A DNA stretch of 64,000 nt from Bacillus sp. T33-2 (GTDB lineage: Bacteria; Bacillota; Bacilli; Bacillales; Cytobacillaceae), in contig NZ_PGVB01000004.1 in assembly GCF_002860205.1 (NCBI RefSeq), positions 1-64,000 on the forward strand, written 5' to 3'. The notes beneath the pieces were generated by a model, which ran no database searches, was not told where the DNA came from, and saw nothing but the letters and a program-made list of their open reading frames with translations. This document shows, piece by piece, positions 17,096 through 24,613 of this stretch; within the stretch, counting starts at the first letter, position 1; every line of letters starts with the position of its first letter. The translations under genes and the position numbers were made by a program.

Positions 17096-17782
17096 TTGAA
17101 AGAAATGCATACAATTCTTGTTGTAGATGATGATATAAGCATTGTTGAATTATTGAGGGACTTCTTAGAGAATGATGGTTTTTATGTGAAAACCGCTTAT
17201 GACACTTCTCAGGCACTGGCTGTGCTTAATAAAGAAATCATACATTGCGTTATTCTCGATATTATGATGCCAGGACAAACCGGTTTCGATTTATGTCGTC
17301 AGATACGAGCGGACAGCAATATACCTATACTTTTTTTAAGTGCCAGAAGTGATGATGTTGACAAGATAAGGGGGCTTACACTTGGAGGGGATGATTATAT
17401 AGTGAAAACTGCTTCACCTGGTGAAATTGTTGCTAGAGTAAAGGCAGTGTTGAGGCGCTCAAGTTCACAGCTGGAATATAATCGAAGGGTCTTAAAATAT
17501 GGAAGACTCACTTTGGATTTGTCCACAAGAGAGGTACTTGTAGATGAGAGAATAATCTCACTGACACCGAAGGAATATGAGTTGCTTCGTTTGTTTGTGG
17601 AACATCCGAAATATGTTTTTTCATACGACCAATTACTTGAAAAGTTTTGGGATGGAGTTGGTGACAAACATACCGTCCGGGTACAGCTCAGCCGACTTCG
17701 CGAGAAAATTGAGGACGAACCGAACCATCCACAATTTATAATCAATGTATGGGGCATAGGTTATCGATTCAGGGGAGAATAA
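17096..17782 (+). CDS. OmpR/PhoB-family response regulator
   Basis: A 228-residue two-domain regulator. The receiver domain (1-120) has the acidic pair DDD (11-13), phospho-acceptor D55 (VILDIMMPG) and conserved K104. The usual KPF after it is replaced by KTA. The winged-helix domain (about 130-226) includes LTPKEYELLRLFVEHP and HTVRVQLSRLREKIE. TTG at 17096 is chosen because AAGGTGGG precedes it at good distance; ATG at 17105 is an alternative. It is followed by the kinase gene after one base, forming a classic pair. The stimulus is unknown. Confidence 0.93.
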   Translation: MKEMHTILVVDDDISIVELLRDFLENDGFYVKTAYDTSQALAVLNKEIIHCVILDIMMPGQTGFDLCRQIRADSNIPILFLSARSDDVDKIRGLTLGGDDYIVKTASPGEIVARVKAVLRRSSSQLEYNRRVLKYGRLTLDLSTREVLVDERIISLTPKEYELLRLFVEHPKYVFSYDQLLEKFWDGVGDKHTVRVQLSRLREKIEDEPNHPQFIINVWGIGYRFRGE

Positions 17783-17783
17783 C

Positions 17784-19100
17784 ATGAAAACTATTCACAT
17801 TCGTAAGTTTACTATATTATGTCTATTTTTAATCCTACTATTACCGTGGTTATTTTTTGTAACTGCAAACCTTATTGAAACAAAAACGTTCGGTCTTGGA
17901 GTGAATAATATACAAAAGAAAGATTTAAATAAGACCATTCAATTGATAGAAACAAATACGGAAAAATGGAAGGACCTAGCTTGGCAAAAACAACTGAATA
18001 GTCAGTTACATAAAACGAACATGGATGTATCTATCCAATCTGAAACGGACCAGATTATTTATCAATCCGACCCTAACCGTAATTACTCATCTATACGAAC
18101 GGAACATTTTTCAATTATTCAGGACGGACAAGTAATTGGTAGGGTTTACATAAATCAAATTAATTCTAGGGTAAATCAGGTGTTTGCTGCCTTCATGGGC
18201 ATGTTGCTGGCTTTTTTTATTGTCGCATATGTAATGCGAAGATATATTTTAAAACCTCTTGAAAAAATGAGCACCTGTTCGCGGCAAATAGCCGATGGAG
18301 ACTTGGAGGTTCAATTGCCTTCGTCCAAAATTGCAGAAATTGCTGAAGTACGTGACGGATTTATAGTTATGGTGGATGGGCTAAAAGAATCCTTTCAGAA
18401 ACAAGTTGAATTGGAAGATGAACGGCGATTCGTTATAGCTTCTGTTGCGCATGACTTACGTACACCGTTATTCGCATTACGAGGTTATTTAGATGGCTTA
18501 GAGCAAGGAATAGCACACTCTCCCGATAAAGTAGCAAAGTATATCGCAGTTTGTAAGGAGAAGTCAGCCCAGTTGGATCGGCTTGTAGAGGACCTTTTCA
18601 CATTTACAAAGACGGATTACTTGGAAATGAAACATAACCAAAATAAAGTTGACCTTGCACATGTAGTAAAAAATTCTATAGAAAGTATCAAGCCGCAAGC
18701 TCAACAGAAGCAAATCTGTTTAATAGAAGACTTTTCTGCAGATCTTTGCAGTATAGAGGGTGATATGCACTTAATAGAACGTGCTATTAACAACTTATTA
18801 GACAATGCTGTCAGGCATACACCAAATCAAGGGAAGATTTTTATTCAATGTTATAAGGATAGTGATCGAGTGTATTTTTCAATTCGAGATACAGGGGAGG
18901 GATTTTCTTCTAGGGAACTTAAAGATGTTTTTGATCCACTATATCGTGGTGAAGTATCGAGAAATTATTCAACAGGTGGATTCGGATTAGGTTTGACCAT
19001 ATCAATGAGGATAATCAGGCAACATGGAGGCGACGTATGCGCGGAAAACTCTATAGATGGAGGTGCAATTTTGAAAGGGTGGTTTCCCTTCTCTAGTTAA
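17784..19100 (+). CDS. Sensor histidine kinase partner of the response regulator
   Basis: A 438-residue membrane kinase. It has membrane helices at about 8-28 and 131-152 that flank an extracytoplasmic sensor of about 100 residues without recognised fold. A HAMP domain extends to about 205. The phospho-acceptor H223 lies in VAHDLRTPLFALRGY. The ATP-binding domain has N-box INNLLDNAVRHT and G-boxes DTGEGF and GGFGLGLTIS. The gene order and near-overlap with the regulator gene show they work together. The beta-lactam resistance genes lie nearby but no shared operator was seen, so a cell-wall link is only a guess. Confidence 0.93.
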   Translation: MKTIHIRKFTILCLFLILLLPWLFFVTANLIETKTFGLGVNNIQKKDLNKTIQLIETNTEKWKDLAWQKQLNSQLHKTNMDVSIQSETDQIIYQSDPNRNYSSIRTEHFSIIQDGQVIGRVYINQINSRVNQVFAAFMGMLLAFFIVAYVMRRYILKPLEKMSTCSRQIADGDLEVQLPSSKIAEIAEVRDGFIVMVDGLKESFQKQVELEDERRFVIASVAHDLRTPLFALRGYLDGLEQGIAHSPDKVAKYIAVCKEKSAQLDRLVEDLFTFTKTDYLEMKHNQNKVDLAHVVKNSIESIKPQAQQKQICLIEDFSADLCSIEGDMHLIERAINNLLDNAVRHTPNQGKIFIQCYKDSDRVYFSIRDTGEGFSSRELKDVFDPLYRGEVSRNYSTGGFGLGLTISMRIIRQHGGDVCAENSIDGGAILKGWFPFSS

Positions 19101-19221
19101 CACTCATATATAACCAAAACAATATTTTTTTTCAAAAAGTGGGAGGCACACAGTTTATTAGGATATATATTTTATATTGAAATAGCTAAAGGAAAGGGAT
19201 TGATTGTAAACAAATACACTT

Positions 19222-19345
19222 ACTACCATGAAAATTAACTTCTGCAATTCTATAAAAAAGGCAATACTGAAGAAGACGCAGCTCATTCGTTTTTTAAAAA
19301 AGGGAGAGCGCCAATTCAGAATCTATGGTAATTAGTTGGCCTGGA
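19222..19345 (-). other. Conserved non-coding end of IS110 element, candidate bridge-RNA region
   Basis: These 124 bases downstream of the transposase remnant are well conserved with 26921-27040 although neither copy codes for protein. IS110-family elements carry a structured guide (bridge) RNA in one non-coding end. That this stretch held it is inference; I have not folded it. Confidence 0.35.
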
Positions 19346-19978
19346 TTAGGATGCTTTAGGCTCTTCTAACGTTACTGTGTATCCTAAGCTTTCGAGTCGT
19401 CTCAATGAATGTCTGACAATCGATTGTTGTCTCTGTTTATCAAAGTAGTCTTCGCCTACGTCTATATACATTTCTTTACGAGTTAAGAGATAATAAGAGA
19501 TACGTAACATAGCGTGAGCGACGACAATACCGGCGCGTTTCTTGCCTTTTCGTGACGCTGTACGCCTATACAGTGCTCCGAGATAGTTTTTGAATCCCCT
19601 TACCGAATGAGCTGCCTCAGTTAAAGCTGATCTTAAATACTTGTTTCCTTTTTTGGTTTTAGCCAATTTCCTTTTTCCTGCACTTTAATTCTGTCCTGGA
19701 ACTAAGCCGGCCCAGGAACACACATGGGCTGCAGTGGGAAACTGCTTTTTTACATCAGTTCCGATTTCAGACAGGATTTGTTCAGCCATTCTTGTCGCAA
19801 TGCCTGGAATGGAATCAAGTATTTCCACATCTTCTCGATGAGAGCTTACTCTTTTAGCGACTTCTTGAGCGAGCATCTCGATTTGTTCAGTTAGAAAATC
19901 AATGTGACCCAAAATGGTTTTCAACATTAACCGTTGATGTGAGTTAATATAGCCTTTTAAAGCTTGAGTTGGGTTCAT
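19346..19978 (-). pseudogene. IS110-family transposase fragment with internal stop
   Basis: Two pieces in one frame (19978-19685 and 19666-19346) are separated by a TAA codon after GLVPGQN, where family members have an acidic residue followed by SAGKRK. The pieces make up the Transposase_20 part: the helix-hairpin-helix-like ILDSIPGIATRMAEQIL, then FPTAAHVCSWAGLVPGQN and TKKGNKYLRSALTEAAH, which includes the catalytic serine region of IS110 enzymes. Changing one base (GAA to TAA) explains the stop. The N-terminal RuvC-like domain is missing. Confidence 0.8.
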
Positions 19979-20021
19979 CGTTAATTGACGCCCATTATAC
20001 TAAGGGTGATTACCATCGGAT

Positions 20022-20049
20022 TTGCTATTAAAAGAATATGTGCTATAAT
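20022..20049 (+). promoter_or_regulatory. Promoter of MecA-like PBP gene
   Basis: TTGCTA (20022-20027) and TATAAT (20044-20049) are 16 bases apart. The predicted transcript start falls at the first of two BlaI operators. Confidence 0.65.
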
Positions 20050-20059
20050 TTCTCTAAAT

Positions 20060-20099
20060 ACTACACCTGTAGTTTTGATTAAAAAACTACAGGTGTAGT
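20060..20099 (+). promoter_or_regulatory. Twin BlaI/MecI operators upstream of MecA-like PBP
   Basis: Two dyads, ACTACA-CC-TGTAGT (20060-20073) and ACTACA-GG-TGTAGT (20086-20099), lie 26 bases apart. Together they form a long inverted repeat. They sit just after the -10, where a bound repressor would block initiation. The cores fit the TACA-N2-TGTA consensus also seen before bla, blaI and the second PBP. Confidence 0.8.
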
Positions 20100-20130
20100 A
20101 TTTATCCTGAAGGAAATGAGGTGGGAGAGC

Positions 20131-22197
20131 TTGTATAGTAGAGTCGAAAGAAAAAAGAGGAAAATCAATCCTTATTATTTCTTGTTATTCCTCATTTTGG
20201 CAGGGATTGGGGGTTTTAGTTTATTCCAAATCATGGACAAAAAAGGTCACAGTGAAGTTCAGGATGCAGCGAATACTTTTATTCAACTATTAGAATACAA
20301 AGAGTATGAAAAATTAGGGAATGTACTTGAAAAACAATCATACACTTCTTTAGATTATACTTTGGAAGAAGTCATTGCTAAATATGATCGTATATTTAAC
20401 GGAATCAATATTACGAATATACATGCTTCCAAAATAGCATTAGAGAAAGTCAAAAACTATGAGTATGAGCTATCTTATCAATTAAGCTTTACAACTCCGT
20501 TAGGAAAAGTAGAGAATATGAAATACCATGCGAAGATAAATAAAACAGACGGTCATTATCTCGTGAAATGGGATCCATCCTTAATTTTTCCTGGAATGGA
20601 AGGAAAAGATAAAGTAGCTTTTCAATATATGAAAGCGGAACGCGGAGAGATTAAGGATCATTATGGTAACGGATTGGCGGTAAACGAAGATTTTAAATGG
20701 GCGGGGATTGTACCAAAAGAATTAGGTCAAGGAAATGATGAAAAAGAAAATACGCTGCAAAGAATTAGTCAACAACTCGATATACCGATAGATGAGATCA
20801 ATCAAAAATTAAACCAACGCTGGGTAAAAGATGATTTATTTGTTCCCTTAAAAATAGTGGAATCTAGTAATGCGGAAATAGTACCTGGAATTTCTTATCA
20901 AAATATAAAACTTCGTTATTACCCGTTAAAGGAAGCTGCAGCGCATTTAATCGGTTATATAGGAAACGTAACAAAGGAAGATTTGGATAAGAATCCAAAT
21001 TTAGCGGAAGGAGATATGATTGGAAAAGCTGGATTAGAAAAAGCCTATGATAAGGAGTTACGCGGTAAAGATGGGGGAGAAATACTGATTGTCAATGAAC
21101 AGGGGGACAAAAAGCAAGAAGTTCAAAAGGCAGAAAAGATGGACGGAGAAGATATCCAACTGACGATTGATTCTTATATCCAATTGGAGGCCTTTAACCA
21201 TCTAAAAGGAAATGCTGGTTCTACTGTAGTGATGAACCCTAAAGAGGGAGGGCTTTATGCTGTAGCGAGTTCCCCTTCATTTGATCCTAATAAAATGGTT
21301 CAAGGTCTATCTCAACAGGAATATGATCAATATGTAAATGATGAGAACAAACCATTTATTTCAAGATTTGCTGTTGGTTATGCTCCTGGCTCCACCTTTA
21401 AAACGATAACTGCCAGTATTGGTCTTGATGCCAATGTGACATATCCAGATAAGCTTAGAAACATAAATGGTTTAAGCTGGCAAAAAGATGGAACTTGGGG
21501 AGGTTATTCAGTAACCCGTGTGTCCGATGTACAAAATGTAGATATGAGAAAGGCGTTAATTTATTCAGACAATATTTATTTTGCGCAAGAGGCCCTGGAA
21601 ATGGGAGAAAAAACCTTTAGAAATGGTTTGAATCAGTTTATCTTTGGTGAGGAATTAGATTTACCAATCGCCATGAATGCTGCGAAAATTTCTAAGCATA
21701 GTACGTTTGATTCAGAAATCCTGCTGGCGGATACTGCATATGGTCAAGGAGAATTATTGATTTCACCTATTCAACAAGCCGTCATGTATACGGTTTTTCA
21801 AAACGAAGGAACACTGGTTTATCCGAGATTGCTGAAGGATCAAAGTTCACCAAAAACAAAATCAGCCATTACGAGTTCAACAGCAAAAGAATTGAAAAAG
21901 AGTTTGATTGAGGTGGTAAGGGACCCAAATGGAACGGCCCATCTTCTATACAACCCAAAATTTACGTTGGCTGCCAAAACCGGAACAGCCGAATTAAAAA
22001 AGAAACAGGGTGAAAAGGGGAATGAAAATAGTTTTTTGCTTGCTTTTGATACGGAACATGATGAATTTCTCCTGCTTTCACTCGTAGAAAAATATAAACC
22101 GGGCAGTTCGGCTACCCAGCTGAATAAATCCTTCTTAGATCAGCTCTATTCATATTTTCAGATGAGGAATGGCAACACTTCAGCACACGGGGATTAA
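20131..22197 (+). CDS. MecA/PBP3-type class B penicillin-binding protein
   Basis: A membrane-anchored transpeptidase of about 688 residues. It has a single N-terminal membrane helix (YYFLLFLILAGIGGFSLF) and an NTF2-like MecA_N domain at about 45-150 (AANTFIQLLEYKEYEKL). A dimerisation domain follows to about 330. The catalytic domain has STFK (APGSTFKTITAS), SDN (YSDNIYFAQEA) and KTG (AAKTGTAEL). This is the layout of PBP2a (MecA) and Bacillus PBP3. It crosslinks peptidoglycan, and with control by BlaI operators a role as beta-lactam-insensitive backup enzyme is likely but not proven by sequence. TTG 20131 follows AGGTGGGAG; ATG 20116 is an alternative with a ribosome site too close. Confidence 0.9.
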   Translation: MYSRVERKKRKINPYYFLLFLILAGIGGFSLFQIMDKKGHSEVQDAANTFIQLLEYKEYEKLGNVLEKQSYTSLDYTLEEVIAKYDRIFNGINITNIHASKIALEKVKNYEYELSYQLSFTTPLGKVENMKYHAKINKTDGHYLVKWDPSLIFPGMEGKDKVAFQYMKAERGEIKDHYGNGLAVNEDFKWAGIVPKELGQGNDEKENTLQRISQQLDIPIDEINQKLNQRWVKDDLFVPLKIVESSNAEIVPGISYQNIKLRYYPLKEAAAHLIGYIGNVTKEDLDKNPNLAEGDMIGKAGLEKAYDKELRGKDGGEILIVNEQGDKKQEVQKAEKMDGEDIQLTIDSYIQLEAFNHLKGNAGSTVVMNPKEGGLYAVASSPSFDPNKMVQGLSQQEYDQYVNDENKPFISRFAVGYAPGSTFKTITASIGLDANVTYPDKLRNINGLSWQKDGTWGGYSVTRVSDVQNVDMRKALIYSDNIYFAQEALEMGEKTFRNGLNQFIFGEELDLPIAMNAAKISKHSTFDSEILLADTAYGQGELLISPIQQAVMYTVFQNEGTLVYPRLLKDQSSPKTKSAITSSTAKELKKSLIEVVRDPNGTAHLLYNPKFTLAAKTGTAELKKKQGEKGNENSFLLAFDTEHDEFLLLSLVEKYKPGSSATQLNKSFLDQLYSYFQMRNGNTSAHGD

Positions 22198-22249
22198 TTA
22201 CCTTATGCTAAAATACACGATTACGCTTTAAGCATTTGGACCATCTTGC

Positions 22250-22273
22250 TATAATAAATACTACAGGTGTAAA
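22250..22273 (+). promoter_or_regulatory. blaI promoter -10 with BlaI operator
   Basis: TATAAT at 22250-22255 is followed by ACTACA-GG-TGTAAA (22260-22273), an operator with one weaker half. It implies that blaI-blaR1 is autorepressed. No clear -35 was found. Confidence 0.7.
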
Positions 22274-22288
22274 AGTAGGAGGGTCATC

Positions 22289-22678
22289 ATGAGGGAGATT
22301 CCACAAATATCAGAAGCAGAATATGAAGTGATGAAGGTTGTATGGAAATATGAGCCCATTTCGACTCCTGAAGTCGTGGAGAAATTATCAAAAAAGTTTG
22401 ATTGGAAACCGAATACTATTCACACAATGCTTGCACGTCTAGTGAAGAAAAAGGCTTTGCAGGCAAGAAAAGATGGCAGAGTATTTATTTATAGATCACT
22501 AGTCGAAAAGCACGAGTATGTTGAGCAAAAAAGTAAAACCTTTCTTCAACAGTTTTTCGGCGGCACGTTAAATTCAATGGTATTAAATTTTATTGAAAAT
22601 GATCAGTTATCTAATGAAGATATTAGTGAATTAAAGAAAATTTTATCAATGAGGGATAAGAAAGAAGGGGAAAAATAA
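22289..22678 (+). CDS. blaI: BlaI/MecI-family repressor
   Basis: A 129-residue repressor. The winged helix spans about 1-75 (ISEAEYEVMKVVWKYEPIST, then WKPNTIHTMLARLVKKKAL, then VFIYRSLV). The C-terminal dimerisation helices follow (KTFLQQFFGGTLNSMVLNFI). BlaI proteins bind TACA-N2-TGTA dyads and are cleaved when BlaR1 is triggered by a beta-lactam. AGGAGGG precedes ATG. The stop overlaps the start of blaR1, so the two are translated together. Sites before bla, both PBP genes and blaI itself define a probable regulon in this window. Confidence 0.95.
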   Translation: MREIPQISEAEYEVMKVVWKYEPISTPEVVEKLSKKFDWKPNTIHTMLARLVKKKALQARKDGRVFIYRSLVEKHEYVEQKSKTFLQQFFGGTLNSMVLNFIENDQLSNEDISELKKILSMRDKKEGEK

Positions 22679-24474
22679 TGGATACCATTCTACTGCGGAT
22701 TTTACTAAGTACAATCGTGGTATCCCTCCTTATTTTCATGATTCTGTTGATCAAAAAGCTATTTAACAAACATATGACGGTGAAAGCAAATTATCATATT
22801 TGGTTTTTTCTTTTCATTCCCATCCTAGCATCCTTTTTCCCTCGGAATTATTTTGGACCTGGAGAAGGAACTCAATATGTAAAAAGCTTGCTTTTTTTTC
22901 ATAAAGAAGCAGAATCTAAGAGTGAAAGGACGAATGGATTGGATGCCGCTCAGGCGCCAAACACTGGTTTATTGCACGATTTCACGGTATCTGTGAACAA
23001 GTCAACGCCAGATTTCGTCTACCATACATTTTTCACGGTTTGGGTCATAGGAATGGTTCTTTTCATTGGATTTGCTGTTTATTCCAACTATCAAATTTAT
23101 CAAATGAAAAAGTCAGCTGCAGCTGTGAAGAACCATAAGATCAATGAACTGTTAGAAGAGTGCAAAAAGATGGTTGGAGTGAAAAGAAAAATAAGGCTGC
23201 GGGAAACCTCACTAATTGCCTCGCCTATCACGTTCGGGATTTTCCAGCCCTATATTTTTTTACCAAACAAAACACGGGAAGCATGCTCGTTAAATGAATT
23301 AAAATACGTTTTTTTGCACGAGCTGCACCATCATAAAAGCAAAGATGTGTTCGTCAATTACGGGATGTGGATATTTCATATTATTTATTGGTTTAACCCA
23401 TTCGTATGGTATGCCTTAGAAAGGATGCGAATTGATCGGGAATTAGCTTGTGATGCTTCTGTTCTAAATCTCTTGGATGAGAAGGGATATATCGAATATG
23501 GTCATACCATCATTCGTTTTGCAGATAAAAAATATAAGCGGGCTTTTGAACAGTTTGCTCCGGGTATGGGAGGGGCAAAAAAACAAATCAAAAAAAGAAT
23601 CCAGAGTATTGCCACTTTCTCCGGAGATTCTCAATTATTGAAAAGGAAAAGCAAAATAATCTGTGTGGTGTTTGGAATTTTTGTGCTATTCACTACTCCA
23701 ATTACCACAGTTATAGCTGCTCCTGATGATGTGTTTCATTTTAGTGAGAAGAATACAATATATGAAGATTTAAGTACCTATTTTAATGGCTACAACGGCA
23801 GCTTTGTTTTATATGATGCATCTAAAAAACAATATCAAATTTATAATCGAGAAATGAGTGAAAAGAGAGTTTCTCCTAATAGCACCTATAAAATCTATTC
23901 TGGATTATTTGCATTGGAATCAAATGTGATTTCCACGAATAACAATGAACTGATTTGGGATGGAAAAGTTCACCCTTTTAAAGAATGGAATAAAAATCAC
24001 AATTTATCTGCCGCATTGAGGAGTTCAGTGAATTGGTATTTTCAAAATACCGATCGAGAGGTAGGGAGAAAACAACTACAATACTATTTTCACAAGGTGA
24101 AATATGGAAACGAGGACCTTTCAGGGAATTTGGATAGTTACTGGATGGAATCTTCATTAAAAATATCACCCATTGAACAAGTGCAATTATTACATGGATT
24201 GGAAGGAAATGAATTTGGTTTTAAAGAGGAAAATATTCAAGCGGTTAAACAAGCCCTTTTAATAGATGAGCAAAAACATGGGCAATTATTTGGAAAAACG
24301 GGAACCGGCATGATAAATGGAAAGAATGTAAATGGCTGGTTCATTGGCTTTGTATATAAAGGCGATCATCGTTATTATTTTGCCATCAATATTCAAAATA
24401 AGGATGGTCAAGCCAAAGGAACCAAGGCTGCGGAGATTGCCAAGCAGATCCTGCATGATAAACAAATTTATTAA
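22678..24474 (+). CDS. blaR1: BlaR1/MecR1-type beta-lactam sensor-transducer
   Basis: A 598-residue membrane receptor, the usual length of BlaR1. The N-terminal part has several membrane helices and an M56 metallopeptidase domain with the zinc motif HELHH (FLHELHHHKSKD) and a downstream Glu in RIDRELACDASV. The C-terminal extracellular sensor resembles class D beta-lactamases: STYK (SPNSTYKIYSG), SVN (RSSVNWYFQ) and KTG (FGKTGTGM). Acylation of the serine by a beta-lactam activates the protease, which leads to loss of BlaI from DNA. It overlaps blaI by one base. Confidence 0.95.
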   Translation: MDTILLRILLSTIVVSLLIFMILLIKKLFNKHMTVKANYHIWFFLFIPILASFFPRNYFGPGEGTQYVKSLLFFHKEAESKSERTNGLDAAQAPNTGLLHDFTVSVNKSTPDFVYHTFFTVWVIGMVLFIGFAVYSNYQIYQMKKSAAAVKNHKINELLEECKKMVGVKRKIRLRETSLIASPITFGIFQPYIFLPNKTREACSLNELKYVFLHELHHHKSKDVFVNYGMWIFHIIYWFNPFVWYALERMRIDRELACDASVLNLLDEKGYIEYGHTIIRFADKKYKRAFEQFAPGMGGAKKQIKKRIQSIATFSGDSQLLKRKSKIICVVFGIFVLFTTPITTVIAAPDDVFHFSEKNTIYEDLSTYFNGYNGSFVLYDASKKQYQIYNREMSEKRVSPNSTYKIYSGLFALESNVISTNNNELIWDGKVHPFKEWNKNHNLSAALRSSVNWYFQNTDREVGRKQLQYYFHKVKYGNEDLSGNLDSYWMESSLKISPIEQVQLLHGLEGNEFGFKEENIQAVKQALLIDEQKHGQLFGKTGTGMINGKNVNGWFIGFVYKGDHRYYFAINIQNKDGQAKGTKAAEIAKQILHDKQIY

Positions 24475-24481
24475 AAAATAT

Positions 24482-24516
24482 ACCCATAAGGGATTATACT
24501 TCCTTTTTGGGTCTTT
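24482..24516 (+). terminator. Imperfect terminator after blaR1
   Basis: ACCCATAAGGGA and TCCTTTTTGGGT pair with two mismatches and are followed by CTTTTC. It separates blaIR from the second PBP gene, which has its own operator. Confidence 0.5.
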
Positions 24517-24528
24517 TCGGTTCTAAAT

Positions 24529-24542
24529 ACTACAACTGTAGT
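24529..24542 (+). promoter_or_regulatory. BlaI operator upstream of second PBP gene
   Basis: ACTACA-AC-TGTAGT has the same arms as the sites at 20060 and 20086. It is 71 bases before the start codon at 24614. A matching promoter could not be assigned with confidence. Confidence 0.75.
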
Positions 24543-24613
24543 ATATAGCGCCTACCTTGTATACAAACTTCCCAACTAATTGGATTCTTCTTACATGAAA
24601 GGGCTGATGTGTT

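Larger units (their letters stand above)
19222..19990 (-). mobile_element. Truncated IS110-family element, left copy
   Basis: Contains the C-terminal half of an IS110-family transposase on the minus strand and about 124 bases of non-coding end. The N-terminal DEDD half is absent, so the element is dead. The part from 19222 to 19403 is repeated in the same orientation at 26921-27105. Confidence 0.75.
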
